Of a DNA stretch of 64,000 nucleotides, positions 35,003-45,350 are shown piece after piece (position 1 is the stretch's first letter; the number at the start of each line of letters is the position of its first letter). Source of the stretch: Pseudomonas sp. MM223 (lineage in GTDB: Bacteria > Pseudomonadota > Gammaproteobacteria > Pseudomonadales > Pseudomonadaceae); the NCBI GenBank assembly GCA_947090765.1, contig OX352322.1, positions 4,075,501 to 4,139,500 of the forward strand. The letters are read 5' to 3'. The notes under the pieces were generated by a model that was not told where the DNA came from, searched no databases, and saw only the letters and a list, made by a program, of their open reading frames with translations. The position numbers and the translations under genes were made by a program.

Positions 35003-36222
35003 AAGCCCCCCTCGCCGTTGCAGAGCAGGCACACACCCAGCCACTGATAGAGCTTCAGCAGCAGAAAGTCCCAGGCACGGCTAAACCAGCCGCCCTCGTC
35101 GACTGCCTCCATCACCACCAGGGGCTTTTCGGCGATATGCCGCGAACCGATCTGGAAATTGACCACACCCACCACCTGCCCCACCTGCAACGGCGCATGA
35201 AGTTCGGGGCTGTCGAGGATGGCACTGACGCTCACGTCATCGGCCTGCCCGTAGGGCACGCTGATGGCCGGGTGCGCGCCTGCATTGAGCTTCACGTTGT
35301 GCGTATCACCAAACCAGACACGCTTGCTCACAAACACTTCGTCGGCCTTGATCGGGGTGACCGTCTCGAATGCTCGAAACCCCCACTTGAGCAGCTTTTC
35401 ACTCTCCTGGAACCTCAGCCGGTCCGACTCGGCGCCCAGCACCACGGCAATCAGCCGGCGCCCGTCGAGCACCGCCGAAGTCACCAGGCTGTAGCCACCC
35501 GCTGCGGAATTACCGGTCTTCAGACCGTCGACAGCCAGGCTGGTACTCCACAACAGCCGGTTGCGGTTGTGCTGAACCACCTGGTTGAAAGAAAACGCCT
35601 TTTGCTTGTACAAGGCATATTCAGCCGGCAATTGTTCGATCAGTGCCCGGCTCAGTAACGCCATGTCCCGCGCACTGCTGAATTGCCCTTCGGCGGCCAG
35701 GCCATGGACAGTCTTGAATTGGGTATTGAGCATGCCCAATAGGCGGGCCTGTTCATTCATGGCATCAACAAAGGCCTGTTCACTGCCGGCCAGGTAATCC
35801 GCCACCGCTATACAAGCATCGTTGCCAGATTGAATGACAATGCCCTTGTTCAAATCATCAATCGTCACCCGGTCACCGGGCTTCAGGAACATCAACGACG
35901 ACCCTTGCAACTGCGCGTTACCAGCGGCGGAAGCGTCGGTGTCGATCGTCACGCGGTCATGCGCCTCGACAGCGCCGCCCTGCAGAGCCTGGCCCAGCAC
36001 GTAGCTGGTCATGATCTTCACCAGGCTGGCCGGGTCTACCCGGGCATCGGCATTTCCTTGCGCCAGTACTTCACCGCTTTCATGGTCCATCAACAACCAC
36101 GATTGCGCGGCAACGCGCGGCGTTGGCAGATAATCTTCAGCCTGCGCCAGCCCTATATTCAGCACCAGCAACTTTGCAACTAACGCCCGTAACAACCAGC
36201 CAACAACTCGAATACCTTTCAT
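34999..36222 (-). CDS. D-alanyl-D-alanine carboxypeptidase (PBP5/6 family, S11)
   Basis: 407 residues from the ATG at 36222, preceded by GGAG. A signal peptide ends about GLAQA (residue 28). Catalytic motifs are Ser66-Leu-Val-Lys69 (PASLVKIM), SGN 132-134 and KTG 235-237. A PBP5 C-terminal domain is followed by an amphipathic tail (FSRAWDFLLLKLYQWLGVCLL) that would anchor it to the inner membrane. It trims the terminal D-Ala of peptidoglycan stem peptides. First gene of the four-gene cell-wall operon; a LysR gene diverges upstream. Confidence 0.92.
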   Translation of the reverse strand: MKGIRVVGWLLRALVAKLLVLNIGLAQAEDYLPTPRVAAQSWLLMDHESGEVLAQGNADARVDPASLVKIMTSYVLGQALQGGAVEAHDRVTIDTDASAAGNAQLQGSSLMFLKPGDRVTIDDLNKGIVIQSGNDACIAVADYLAGSEQAFVDAMNEQARLLGMLNTQFKTVHGLAAEGQFSSARDMALLSRALIEQLPAEYALYKQKAFSFNQVVQHNRNRLLWSTSLAVDGLKTGNSAAGGYSLVTSAVLDGRRLIAVVLGAESDRLRFQESEKLLKWGFRAFETVTPIKADEVFVSKRVWFGDTHNVKLNAGAHPAISVPYGQADDVSVSAILDSPELHAPLQVGQVVGVVNFQIGSRHIAEKPLVVMEAVDEGGWFSRAWDFLLLKLYQWLGVCLLCNGEGGL

Positions 36223-36353
36223 ACACTCCAGAACCTGAAACCCATCACAACTCATACATTCAGAACCCCACCTAGAGTGCGCCCCTGAATTATTTGTCGG
36301 TGCATTCTGCGAGTGCGTATACTATAAATCAATCAACTATCAGGATATCTGAT

Positions 36354-37264
36354 ATGCATAACATTGATATCGAAAGCGTCGACCTGAACCTGCTTCGGGT
36401 ATTTGTCGCGCTGATCGAAGAAGGCGGCGCCAGCCGCGCTGCACTGCGCCTGGGCGTCACCCAACCCGCCGTCAGCGCCGCCCTCGCCCGCCTGCGGGAG
36501 ATCTACGCCGACCCGCTGTTCGAACGCACCGGCCGAGGCCTGCGGCCCACCGTGCGGGCCAATGAGCTGGCGCCGCTGATTGGCGAAGCACTCAACCGCT
36601 GCCGGCAAGCTTTGGCACTGTCGGTGGCGGGCAAGGACATCAAAGGCCGAACCATCACCGTGGGGCTTTCGGACGACGCCGAAATCGCCCTGGGGCAAGG
36701 CCTGCTGGCACTGGTGGACAAGCACTTGGATGGGCTGCGCATCCTGTTCAGGCAAACCCATAGCGGCCTGGTCCAAGACATGCTGATGCGCCACCAAGTG
36801 GATATCGCCGTGTCTGCAGGCGGGTTGTCCTCCCCCTGATCGCCAGGCAACGCCTGGGTCGGGGCAATTACCTGGGCATTGCCGATGCGCACAACACCCC
36901 GCCCGTCAGTGCAGAGGACTATGCCCAGCGGCCGCACCTGCTGGTGTCATCGGGTGGCTTTGTCGGCATCGTCGACGAAGGCCTGAATGCTGCCGGGTAC
37001 AAGCGCAGCATCCGTGCCTCTACCTCACACTTTGCCGCTGTGCCGTTCCTGCTGGTGGGCTCGGTCTCGATCACCACGGTACCTACCCACGCTGCACGCG
37101 CCATGGAGCGGGTGTCGACGCTCAAGACCTTTGCTTGCCCGGTAGCGCTGCCCTCCTACGACCTGGAGATCGGCACGCGGGTCGGCAGCAAGCACGACAG
37201 CACACTGCAAACGGTCAAGGCTTTGATCATCGAGCTGGTTGAGCAGTCGTTTTGCCTGTCGTGA
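36354..37264 (+). pseudogene. LysR-family regulator (single-base frameshift)
   Basis: Would encode 303 residues from the ATG at 36354. The N-terminal HTH is clear (DLNLLRVFVALIEEGGASRA; LGVTQPAVSAALARLREIY). The frame ends early at a TGA (36837-36839) after GGLSSP because the C run at 36832-36836 has five bases where six would keep the frame; one extra C gives SSPLIARQRLGRG and reads through to FCLS at 37264. The effector domain beyond is fully conserved, so sequencing error in a homopolymer is likely. It diverges from the cell-wall operon and converges on the MFS gene, overlapping its end by 38 bases. The regulated target is unknown; the MFS-nitrilase operon is a candidate. Confidence 0.85.
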
Positions 37265-38540
37265 CGACCGTGTCGTCGATCAGCCGCGCCGGTATGGCAA
37301 GGATCAGCACCGTTGCCCCCAAGGTGAGCGCACCGGCAAACACATACAGGCCAAGGTCGAGGCTGCCGGTGCTGGCCTTCACCGCCCCCAAAACCGTCGG
37401 GCTGGTGAAGCCGCCGAACAAGGCCAGCGAATTGATCAAGGCAATGCCCCCGGCAGCCGCCTGGCCACCCAGGTAGCGCGTTGGGATGGTCCAGAACAAC
37501 GGCATCGAGGCATACAACCCCACCGCTGCCACACTCAAGGTCACCAGCCCGGGTACCAACTGGCCGGGCACCCAGGTACAGGCAACCAAGGCACAGGCCG
37601 CCAGTACCATGCAGCTTGCCAGGTGCCAGCGGCGCTCACCCACCGCATCGGAGTGCCTGCCGATCACGATCATGCCCACACCACCGGCAAGGTACGGCAC
37701 GGCCGTAAGCAGGCCGATGTGCAAAGGGTCTGTCACGCCATAGCCCTTGATCATGCCCGGCAGCCAGAAGCCCAGGATGTACAGCCCGGCCATCACCGAA
37801 AAGTACACCAGTGCCAAGGCATACACCCGCGGGTCGCGCAGCACGGCACCCAGCCTGTGGCTGCTGCCGGCAACGGGCGCTTCAACCTCCTGGGCAATGC
37901 GCGCGCGTTCGTCGGCACTTAGCCATTTGGCGTCTTCGGGCCTGTCGATCAACAGCAAGGCCGCCAGAATACCCAGGGCAATCGCCGGCGAACCTTCAAG
38001 CAGGAACATCCACTGCCAGCCATGCAGGCCATGCACCCCATCCATGGCACCGATGATCCAGCCGGATAACGGCCCGCCCAACACCCCGGCGATGGCGATG
38101 GCAGACATGAACACGGCAATCACACTGCCGCGCAGGCGTGCCGGGAACCAGAAGGTCAGGTAAAGGATGATGCCGGGGAAGAACCCGGCTTCGAACACAC
38201 CCAACAGGAAGCGGGCGATATAGAACTGCTGTGGGGTCTGGACGAACATCATGCTGGACGACACCAGGCCCCAGGCAATCATGATGCGCATGATCGTCCT
38301 GCGTGCACCGATGCGCGTCAACAACAAGTTGCTGGGCACTTCAAACAATACATAGCCGATAAAGAAGATACCTGCGCCCAGCCCATATACAGCATCACTG
38401 AAACCCAGGTCCTGTTGCATGCGCAACGCCGCAAAGCCGATGTTCACACGGTCCAGGTAAGAAACGATGTAACTGACAAACAGCAAGGGCAAGATCTTCC
38501 AGGCGATCTTGCGGTACAACAGGCGCGAATCGTTGTTCAT
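37227..38540 (-). CDS. MFS transporter, anion:cation symporter (tartrate/phthalate permease-like)
   Basis: 437 residues from the ATG at 38540. Twelve predicted membrane segments. The signature of the ACS family is near the N-terminus (LLFVSYIVSYLDRVNIGFAALRMQ), and the loop 2-3 region reads PSNLLLTRIGARRTIMR. Family members take up organic anions such as tartrate, phthalate or sugar acids. It is 128 bases downstream of the nitrilase gene on the same strand, so it may import the nitrile or carry the acid product; a part in tartrate uptake with ttdAB nearby is another possibility. Confidence 0.85.
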   Translation of the reverse strand: MNNDSRLLYRKIAWKILPLLFVSYIVSYLDRVNIGFAALRMQQDLGFSDAVYGLGAGIFFIGYVLFEVPSNLLLTRIGARRTIMRIMIAWGLVSSSMMFVQTPQQFYIARFLLGVFEAGFFPGIILYLTFWFPARLRGSVIAVFMSAIAIAGVLGGPLSGWIIGAMDGVHGLHGWQWMFLLEGSPAIALGILAALLLIDRPEDAKWLSADERARIAQEVEAPVAGSSHRLGAVLRDPRVYALALVYFSVMAGLYILGFWLPGMIKGYGVTDPLHIGLLTAVPYLAGGVGMIVIGRHSDAVGERRWHLASCMVLAACALVACTWVPGQLVPGLVTLSVAAVGLYASMPLFWTIPTRYLGGQAAAGGIALINSLALFGGFTSPTVLGAVKASTGSLDLGLYVFAGALTLGATVLILAIPARLIDDTVVTTGKTTAQPAR

Positions 38541-38668
38541 TTCTGAAAAGCCTCGGATGTTTTTTTTATTGGTGCAGGCTGCGTAATGCACAGAAACGTG
38601 AATCGCCCCCTGCCGGGCAGCAGCGCGATGCCAGGCAGGGGCCGATTCAACGGCGTCGCTTGTTCAGT

Positions 38669-39592
38669 TCACTGCTGGAACTTTACGGGCGCCTTTGCCC
38701 GTTCATCGACGATCAGGGTGAATACGTCCGGCCGCGAATAGTGGCCGACCACATCGAAGTCGTAACGCGCCTTGACCAGCTCGGCCGAGTCGATCTGCGC
38801 CACCAGCAAGCCCGGGCCGTTTTTCAGCGGGCCAGCAATCACCTCGCCCATGGGGCCGATGATCACGCTGTTGCCCTGCATCAGCAGGCGGTCATCGTCC
38901 CAATGCGGCAGGCTCACCCCAAGGTCGCGCGGCGACGGCTGGAACTGGCAGGCACTGACCAGGAAGCAGCGCCCCTCGTGAGCGATGTGGCGCATGGAAA
39001 CCTGCCAGTTGTCGCGCTCGTCCACAGTCGGTGCGCACCACACCTCGATGCCTTTGGCATACATGGCCGTGCGTAGCAGCGGCATGTGGTTTTCCCAGCA
39101 GATGGCTGCGCCGATCTTGCCGACCGGGGTGTCAATCACCGGCAGCGTGGAGCCGTCGCCCTGCCCCCAGATCAGCCGTTCACTGCCGGTTGGCATCAGT
39201 TTGCGGTGGTTGCCGACCAGCCCCTGTTCCGGCGAGAAGAACAGCGCCGAGCAAAACAACGAACTGCCCGCACGCTCGATCACGCCGACCACCAGGTGCG
39301 CCCCGGTGCGTTGCGCCAACGCGGCCAGTTCGGCAGTTTCAGCGCCCGGGACATCAATGGCATTGTCGAAATAGCGCTGGAACGCTTCGCGGCCCTCAGG
39401 CAGGCGATAGCCCATGTAAGTGCCGAATATCTCACCTTTCGGATAACCGCCAAGCAAGGCTTCCGGCATGACGACCAATTGCGCGCCAGCGCGCTTTATT
39501 TCGGTTTCATAGGACAGGATGTTTTCCAGCGTTTGTTGTTTGCCGTCAGGGTGAGAGCCAATTTGCAGTGCAGCTACAGTCGAGATAGTCAT
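38669..39592 (-). CDS. Nitrilase
   Basis: 307 residues. The nitrilase superfamily triad is visible: Glu44 ([12 protein letters not shown]), Lys131 ([12 protein letters not shown]) and Cys165 ([10 protein letters not shown]). CWENxMP and the PEALLGGYP block are those of true branch-1 nitrilases rather than amidases or carbamoylases. It hydrolyses a nitrile to the acid and ammonia. Spacing of the motifs fits aliphatic or arylacetonitrile enzymes; the substrate cannot be told. It heads an operon with the MFS gene. Confidence 0.92.
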   Translation of the reverse strand: MTISTVAALQIGSHPDGKQQTLENILSYETEIKRAGAQLVVMPEALLGGYPKGEIFGTYMGYRLPEGREAFQRYFDNAIDVPGAETAELAALAQRTGAHLVVGVIERAGSSLFCSALFFSPEQGLVGNHRKLMPTGSERLIWGQGDGSTLPVIDTPVGKIGAAICWENHMPLLRTAMYAKGIEVWCAPTVDERDNWQVSMRHIAHEGRCFLVSACQFQPSPRDLGVSLPHWDDDRLLMQGNSVIIGPMGEVIAGPLKNGPGLLVAQIDSAELVKARYDFDVVGHYSRPDVFTLIVDERAKAPVKFQQ

Positions 39593-39715
39593 GGTTTTTT
39601 ATTTTTCAGGTGGTGGATGTTCTGCATAGGTTCCACCGACCTGCGATATCGAGCAATTCGCATTACTTTAAATCTGTTATCAGCTGTATTTATATCCCGA
39701 GCCATGGTGCGCGCG

Positions 39716-39806
39716 GTAGGAGCAGCCTTGTGCTGCGAAGAGGCCATTGCAGCCGAAGATGATCTTCAGCCTTACCGGCCTCTTCGCAGCACAAGGCTGC
39801 GCCTAC
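39716..39806. repeat. Paired inverted REP element, family A
   Basis: Arms at 39716-39745 and 39777-39806 with one mismatch (GGCTGCGCC against GGAGCAGCC). The right arm overlaps the stop codon of the LysR gene that ends at 39803, which is unusual: these elements normally stay outside genes. Confidence 0.88.
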
Positions 39807-40746
39807 AGGTCCTGTGCTTGCTTTGAAAAATGGAGCAGTTGCCACGCCGCCTGGCTGTCGTCCTGGCGGAAAAACGTCCTCAGGTGCTCGACAAAGCACG
39901 ACACTTTCGCCGACAGGTTCAGGCGCTCCAGGTACACCGCATAGATATCCGCTGGCGGTGTCTGGTAGTCGCCCAGCACTTCCACCAGGCGCCCGCTGCG
40001 CAGGTGGTCGGCCAGGTTCCATTCGGCCCGCATCAGGATGCCTTGCCCGTCGAGGGCCCAGTTCAGGGCAACCTCGCCATCATTGGTGCTCAGGCTGCCG
40101 CGCACCTTCACCGACTCGCTCTGTTTGCCGCGGCTGAGCCGCCAGATGCCAAACGCGGCATCGTTCTGGCGCAGCACGATGCAGTTGTGGCTGGCCAGGT
40201 CTTTTGGCGCTTGAGGGTGCCGTGGGCCGCCAGGTAACCGGGCGCTGCGCACAACCGCCGGCGGTTGGCCGCGATCTTGCGGGCGATGAGGCGCGAGTCG
40301 GGTAGCTCACCAAAGCGGATGGCCACATCGATGGCATCGTTCGGCAACGCAATGGGCCGGTCGGTCAGGTGTAACTGCACCTCTACCTCGGGGTAGCGTT
40401 TGGCAAACGACGACACTGCCGGCCCCACATGCGTACGGCCAAAACCCAGCGGTGCATTGACCCGTAGCAGGCCCTTGGGTTCGGCACGGCTGCTGGAAAC
40501 CTGGCGTTCCATTTCCTCGATCTCACCCAGTATCCGCCGGGCATTCACCAGGTAGGTCTCGCCTTCGGCGGTAAGGCTGATGCTGCGCGTGGTGCGGTTG
40601 AGCAAGCGCACGCCCAGGCGCTGCTCCAACTGCGCCAAGCGCTTGGAGACCGCGGGCGGCGTCAGGTTCAGCTCGCGCGCGGTGCCCGCCAGGCTGCCCA
40701 CCCTGATCAGCTGGGTGAAAAACGCCAGCTCCGATACCGGATTCAT
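39803..40746 (-). pseudogene. LysR-family regulator divergent from the tartrate genes (single-base frameshift)
   Basis: Would encode 314 residues from the ATG at 40746 (MNPVSELAFFTQLIRVGSLA). HTH: LAGTARELNLTPPAVSKRLAQLEQRLG. The frame breaks at 40215-40217, where a run of three C (minus strand) must be four to join GYLAAHGT to PQAPKDLASHNCIVLRQND and on to the stop at 39803. Everything else of the effector domain is conserved, so an error in a homopolymer is likely. It is transcribed away from dctA-ttdAB and is the natural candidate for its tartrate-responsive regulator. Confidence 0.86.
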
Positions 40747-40939
40747 AATTAACCTGAGGGAAACAATGAGTTGAATTTCATTGTATTACAGCATTTTATA
40801 AAAACCATTACCTTTTGCCCTGCGTGATTAACCACAAAAACGCTGGGCTCTTCGGCCGCCAAGGCCAGGTGTGACCTGCACCCTCGATCAGCCCGGCCGC
40901 CAGATAAATCCGACTCACAACAATAATTCGGAGACGGCA

Positions 40940-42271
40940 ATGGCCAAGCGATTGTTCGGCAAGCTTTACGTACAGGTATTGATCGGCGTAACCCTCGGGG
41001 TGCTGATCGGGGTGTTCTGGCCACAGGTTGGCGCAGACTTGAAACCCATCGGTGACGCGTTCATCAAGCTGATCAAGATGGTGTTTGCCCCGATCATCTT
41101 TGCCACGGTGGTGCTGGGCATCGCCAAGATGGAAAACATGAAGGAACTCGGCCGCGTCGGCGTACGTGCGCTGATCTACTTCGAAGTGCTGTCCACCTTT
41201 GCCCTGGTGCTGGGGCTGGTCGTGGTCAACATCGTGCAGCCCGGGCAAGGCATGAACGTCGACCCCGCCACCCTCGACGCCAAGAGCATTTCCACCTACA
41301 CCGCCGCAGCGGCCGGCAACAGCGGCGGCTTTATCGACTTCCTGCTGCATGTAATTCCCGGCAGCGTGACCGACGCCTTTGCCAAGAACGAGATCCTGCC
41401 GATCCTGCTGTTCAGCACCCTGTTCGGCATCGCCCTCTCGCACCTTGGCCCTCGCGGTAAGCCCATGGTGGACGTGCTGGAAGCGTTCTCCCACGGCATG
41501 TTCTTCATCGTCGGCATGATCATGCGTGTGGCCCCGCTGGCCGCGTGCGGCGCCATGGCCTTCACCGTCGGCAAGTACGGCCTGGGCTCGATCGTGTCGC
41601 TGGGCAAGCTGATGGCAACCATGTACCTGACCTGCTTCCTGTTCGTGGTGATCGTGCTGGGCGCCATTGCCCGGTTGTCCGGCTTCAACCTGTGGAAGTT
41701 TCTCAAGTACCTGAAAGAAGAACTGTTCACGGTACTGGGCACCAGCTCGTCCGAGTCGGTGGTGCCACAACTGATGAACAAGCTGGAAAAGGTCGGCGTG
41801 TCCAAACCGGTGGTGGGCCTGGTGATCCCTTCGGGCCTTACCTTCAACCCGGATGGCCAGTGCATCTACTACACCATGGCCGCCATCTTCATCGCCCAGG
41901 CCACCAACACACCGCTCACCCTGATGGACCAACTGCTGGTGCTCGGCGTGCTGCTGCTTACCTCCAAAGGCTCCGCCGGGGTGACCGGTTCGGGTTTCAT
42001 CACCCTGGCTGCGACCCTGGCAACCATGGACAACATTCCGGTGGCCGGCATGGTGCTGCTGCTGGGCGTGGACCGTTTCATGTCCGAAGCCCGCGCCATC
42101 ACCAACACCATCGGCAACGCCGTCGGCACCGTGGCCATCGCCAACTGGGTGGGTGCGCTGGACAAGCAGCGCATGGCCCAGGCCCTGGACGGCCAGCTAC
42201 CCGCAGAAGCACCAGCCGCCGAGGCCCGCCCTGCCCTTGCACGCATGGAGGCCGGCACACCCACACCCTGA
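40940..42271 (+). CDS. dctA: C4-dicarboxylate:cation symporter (DctA/DAACS family)
   Basis: 443 residues from the ATG at 40940, with GGAGA just before it. Membrane protein of the glutamate/dicarboxylate symporter fold: [18 protein letters not shown] is the serine-rich re-entrant hairpin, and [23 protein letters not shown].. corresponds to the substrate/cation-binding helix. DctA proteins usually read FNLDG there; the Pro in FNPDG may reflect a different substrate. It is followed after 53 bases by ttdA, so it most likely takes up tartrate or a related hydroxy-dicarboxylate rather than being the general DctA. Confidence 0.88.
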   Translation: MAKRLFGKLYVQVLIGVTLGVLIGVFWPQVGADLKPIGDAFIKLIKMVFAPIIFATVVLGIAKMENMKELGRVGVRALIYFEVLSTFALVLGLVVVNIVQPGQGMNVDPATLDAKSISTYTAAAAGNSGGFIDFLLHVIPGSVTDAFAKNEILPILLFSTLFGIALSHLGPRGKPMVDVLEAFSHGMFFIVGMIMRVAPLAACGAMAFTVGKYGLGSIVSLGKLMATMYLTCFLFVVIVLGAIARLSGFNLWKFLKYLKEELFTVLGTSSSESVVPQLMNKLEKVGVSKPVVGLVIPSGLTFNPDGQCIYYTMAAIFIAQATNTPLTLMDQLLVLGVLLLTSKGSAGVTGSGFITLAATLATMDNIPVAGMVLLLGVDRFMSEARAITNTIGNAVGTVAIANWVGALDKQRMAQALDGQLPAEAPAAEARPALARMEAGTPTP

Positions 42272-42324
42272 CCTATCGATAACAGCAAGAAGAACCCGCC
42301 TTGTGATGCAGTGAGGAAATAATC

Positions 42325-43224
42325 ATGGACAAAGAAACCGCCGTGTCATCGCTTACCGACGTGATGGCCAAGTTCACCGCCTACATCGGCAAACGCCTGC
42401 CCAAAGACGTGAAGGAAAAAACCGCCAAGTTGCGCGCCGCCGAAACCAACCCGCTGGCCATCGCCGTATACGACTCGATGGCCGACAACCAGGAATACGC
42501 CGACAAGCTCAACCGCCCCAGCTGCCAGGACACCGGCGTGATCCAGTACTTCGTCGCGGCCGGCGCACGCTTCCCGCTGCTGGGCGAGATGGAAAGCATC
42601 CTCGAAAACGCCACCAAAGAAGCCACCATCCAGGGGCCCTTGCGCCACAACGCAGTGGAAACCTTCATCGAGAAGAACACCGGCACCAACACCGGCTCGA
42701 AAATCCCGTGGCTGGACTGGGAAATCATCCCCGATGCCGATCACTGCATCGTCGATGTGTACATGGCCGGTGGCGGCTGCACCTTGCCAGGTTCGGCCAA
42801 GGTGCTGATGCCGGGTCAAGGCTATGAAGGGGTGACCGAATTCGTCTTCGATGTGATCACCTCGCGTGGGGTCAACGCCTGCCCACCGTTGTTGGTGGGG
42901 GTCGGGGTATCGACCTCGGTGGAGACCGCAGCGCGCCTGTCGAAGAAGGCCATCCTGCGCGAAGTGGACTCCAGCCACCCCAACGAAAGCGCGGCCATGA
43001 TGGAAAAACTGCTGGAAGACGGCCTGAACGAAATCGGTATCGGCCCACAGGGCCTGACCGGCAACAGCAGCGTGATGGGCGTGAACATCGAGTCCTCGGC
43101 CCGACACCCTTCCACCATCGGCGTGGCCGTGTCCACCGGTTGCTGGGCGCACCGCCGCGGCAAAATCCGCATCAACGCCGACCTGACCTACGACATCCTC
43201 TCGCACGAAGGGGTAGTACTGTGA
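42325..43224 (+). CDS. ttdA: L(+)-tartrate dehydratase alpha subunit
   Basis: 299 residues, closely resembling E. coli TtdA through the length: [29 protein letters not shown] and [10 protein letters not shown]. Cys67, Cys152 and Cys273 are the expected [4Fe-4S] ligands. With TtdB it removes water from tartrate to give oxaloacetate. Class I fumarase alpha chains belong to the same family, but motif wording follows TtdA. Its stop overlaps the GTG start of ttdB. Confidence 0.92.
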   Translation: MDKETAVSSLTDVMAKFTAYIGKRLPKDVKEKTAKLRAAETNPLAIAVYDSMADNQEYADKLNRPSCQDTGVIQYFVAAGARFPLLGEMESILENATKEATIQGPLRHNAVETFIEKNTGTNTGSKIPWLDWEIIPDADHCIVDVYMAGGGCTLPGSAKVLMPGQGYEGVTEFVFDVITSRGVNACPPLLVGVGVSTSVETAARLSKKAILREVDSSHPNESAAMMEKLLEDGLNEIGIGPQGLTGNSSVMGVNIESSARHPSTIGVAVSTGCWAHRRGKIRINADLTYDILSHEGVVL

Positions 43225-43829
43225 AAAAGATTCTGAGCACCCCGATCAGCGACGAAGACCTGGCAAACCTCAACGTTGGCGATGTGGTTTACCTGACCGG
43301 CCAACTCGTGACCTGCCGAGACGTGGCACACCGCCGCCTCATCGAACTGGGCCGCGAACTTCCGGTCGACCTGCGGGGCGGCGCCATTTTCCACGCCGGC
43401 CCTATCGTCAAGAAGAAAGACGACGGCAGCTTCGAGATGGTGTCCATTGGCCCCACCACCAGCATGCGCATGGAAAAGTTCGAGAAGCAGTTCATCGAGC
43501 AGACCGGCGTGAAGCTGATTGTCGGCAAGGGCGGCATGGGCCCGGAGACCACCACGGGCTGCCTGGAGAACATGGCGGTGCATGCGGTGTTCCCTGGTGG
43601 CTGCGCAGTGCTGGCAGCCACCCAGGTGGAGGAAATCGAGCGCGCCGAGTGGCAAGACTTGGGCATGCCGGAGACGCTGTGGGTGAACCGCGTGCGCGAG
43701 TTCGGGCCGTTGATCATTTCCATCGATACCAAGGGCAACAACCTGTTCGAGCAGAACAAAGCCCGCTTCAACGCGCGCAAAGGGGCCGTGATCGAGAAGA
43801 TCAACAGCCAGGTGCGCTTCATCAAATAA
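43221..43829 (+). CDS. ttdB: L(+)-tartrate dehydratase beta subunit
   Basis: 202 residues from the GTG at 43221, which overlaps the TGA of ttdA (GTGA), so the two subunits are translationally coupled. It begins [17 protein letters not shown], nearly the same as E. coli TtdB (MKKILTTPI...), and keeps [36 protein letters not shown] and GKGGMGPET. It supplies the other half of the active site. An upstream ATG in this frame lies inside ttdA and is not used. Confidence 0.93.
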   Translation: MKKILSTPISDEDLANLNVGDVVYLTGQLVTCRDVAHRRLIELGRELPVDLRGGAIFHAGPIVKKKDDGSFEMVSIGPTTSMRMEKFEKQFIEQTGVKLIVGKGGMGPETTTGCLENMAVHAVFPGGCAVLAATQVEEIERAEWQDLGMPETLWVNRVREFGPLIISIDTKGNNLFEQNKARFNARKGAVIEKINSQVRFIK

Positions 43830-43889
43830 ACCTCAGCTGCTGGCTACGCGGTCCCACCTGACCTGTATTTCAAGGCAAAAACAGGCCCG

Positions 43890-43981
43890 GTAGGAGCAGC
43901 CTTGTGCTGCGAAGAGGCCGGTAAAGATCACATAACAGTATGATCTGTACCGGCCTCTTCGCAGCACAAGGCTGCTCCTAC
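43890..43981. repeat. Paired inverted REP element, family A
   Basis: Perfect 34-base arms (43890-43923 and 43948-43981) with a 24-base loop, core GTAGGAGCAGCCTTGTGCTG. It lies between the convergent ends of ttdB and the sigma-54 activator gene and may serve as a two-way transcript end. Confidence 0.9.
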
Positions 43982-43999
43982 AGGGGTGGACCGCGCCCA

Positions 44000-45058
44000 C
44001 TACGCTTTTGTCAGTTCGCCAATTTTCTCCAGCCGCGCCCGCACGATATTGCGGCTGATGTTCAGCAAGCGCCCCGTCTGTAACTGGTTACCGTGGCAGT
44101 ACCGATACGCCGCCCTGAACACCGTCTCCTCGATGTGCTCATACAAATTCGGGACATTCTGCTCGAACAGCGCCAGCAACGCGCTTTCCAGGTCTGGCGG
44201 TGCCGTGCTTGCTGCTGGCAAGTGCGCATGCGCAACCGGCGCCGACACGTGTGGCCGCATATCGACCAGGTGCAGGTCTGCCGGTGCCACCACCTGATAG
44301 CGGCACACCAGCAACGCATGGTGAATGGCATTTTCCAGCTCGCGAATGTTGCCCGGCCAGCTATGCGCCAGCAACTTGCGTTCGGCATCCGGGCTCAGCG
44401 ATGCCCGTTCGTAACCCAGCCGTCGGCAATGCTCTTCGATGAAAAACTCCGCCAGGGGCAGGATGTCCCCCGGCCGCTCGCGCAATGGCGGCAGGCGTAT
44501 GGTCGCGACGTGCAGCCGGTAGAACAGGTCTTCACGAAAGTGCCCCGCCACCACCGCATCCGCCAGGTTGACGTTGGTCGCCGCCACCAGCCGTACATTG
44601 ATCGGGATCGGCGTGCGTGAGCCCAGGCGCACCACTTCACGCTCCTGCAGCACCCGCAGCAACTTCACCTGCATGTTCAACGGCAGGTCGCCAATTTCGT
44701 CGAGGAACAGCGTGCCGCCATTGGCCGCCTCGAACCAGCCGGCCTTGTTGCTGGTGGCGCCAGTGAACGCACCTTTCTCGTGGCCGAACAGCTCGCTCTC
44801 CACCAGGGTTTCGGCAAAGGCACCGCAGTTCACGGCCACGAATGGCTCGCGCCCACGGCGGCTGAGGTGGTGGATATGACGGGCGACCAGCTCCTTGCCG
44901 GTGCCGGTTTCGCCGATGATCAGGGTATTGGCCTCGCTGGGCGCCAGGCGCTCGATGCGGCTGAGCAGTTCCTGGGAGCGCGGGTCCTTGAACACGAGCA
45001 CGGTGGCACGTACCGACTTGGTCAGCTCGCGGGCATTGGGGTGGGTGATCAGCGACAT
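44000..45058 (-). CDS. sfnR: Sigma-54 activator without sensory domain, SfnR-like
   Basis: 352 residues from the ATG at 45058 ([20 protein letters not shown]). The AAA+ domain begins almost at once: Walker A GETGTGKE (49-56), GAFTGA (96-101), Walker B LFLDEI (117-122). A Fis-type helix-turn-helix ends it ([24 protein letters not shown]). Lack of any receiver or ligand domain is the mark of SfnR, which switches on dimethyl sulfone and sulfonate use in P. putida when sulfur is scarce and is itself controlled at the level of expression. It sits at the border of a 19 kb organosulfur region with several sigma-54 promoters. The symbol is by family and context. Confidence 0.75.
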   Translation of the reverse strand: MSLITHPNARELTKSVRATVLVFKDPRSQELLSRIERLAPSEANTLIIGETGTGKELVARHIHHLSRRGREPFVAVNCGAFAETLVESELFGHEKGAFTGATSNKAGWFEAANGGTLFLDEIGDLPLNMQVKLLRVLQEREVVRLGSRTPIPINVRLVAATNVNLADAVVAGHFREDLFYRLHVATIRLPPLRERPGDILPLAEFFIEEHCRRLGYERASLSPDAERKLLAHSWPGNIRELENAIHHALLVCRYQVVAPADLHLVDMRPHVSAPVAHAHLPAASTAPPDLESALLALFEQNVPNLYEHIEETVFRAAYRYCHGNQLQTGRLLNISRNIVRARLEKIGELTKA

Positions 45059-45149
45059 AGGGGCATTCCTGGCAGTTGACGCGCCGGCCCATAGTGCACG
45101 AAACAAATTAGATCAAAAAATTATTAATTAATCTTTATATATTCGAAAT

Positions 45150-45167
45150 GGAAATATTCAAATTTCC
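45150..45167. promoter_or_regulatory. Candidate activator-binding dyad and IHF-like site
   Basis: GGAAATATTCAAATTTCC has perfect 6-base inverted arms and lies about 160 bases upstream of the predicted sigma-54 start for the binding-protein gene. An IHF-like sequence (GATCAAAAAATTA, 12 of 13 consensus positions) lies at about 45111-45123. The same dyad was not found near the other sigma-54 promoters of the region, so the link to the SfnR-like protein is weak. Confidence 0.3.
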
Positions 45168-45302
45168 AACAACCAATTGCTGCCACAGCAGCAACCCATC
45201 AGCACTCCCCTGCCCGCCGATCAGCAGGCCTTTAAAACCATACCACCTCGATCCTGGCTGAAGGCCTTGTAAATAAAGGGTTGTAGCCACTTCACCGCAT
45301 GC

Positions 45303-45318
45303 TGGCATGCATTTCGCT
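45303..45318 (+). promoter_or_regulatory. Sigma-54 promoter in front of the sulfur operon
   Basis: TGGCATGCATTTCGCT has GG-N10-GC spacing and two mismatches to the sigma-54 consensus. Transcription would begin near 45329, just upstream of the ATG at 45351. An SfnR-like activator gene faces it, which supports the call. Confidence 0.65.
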
Positions 45319-45350
45319 CCTGGCCTGTAGAACCTTTGCCTGGGCTGCAC

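Noticed and set aside
36832..36840. Programmed frameshifting in the LysR gene at a C run
   Set aside because: No slippery heptamer, stimulatory hairpin or reason for regulation is seen, and other genes in the window have similar faults; sequencing error is simpler.
37227..38540. Assigning the MFS transporter to tartrate uptake because ttdAB is nearby
   Set aside because: It is on the other strand, co-directional and close to the nitrilase gene, while a DctA-type carrier is directly in front of ttdA. Kept only as a possibility.
45255..45272. Possible sigma-54 promoter TGGCTGAAGGCCTTGT
   Set aside because: The spacing between the GG and the second element is one base too long and the GC is missing; the site at 45303 is better.
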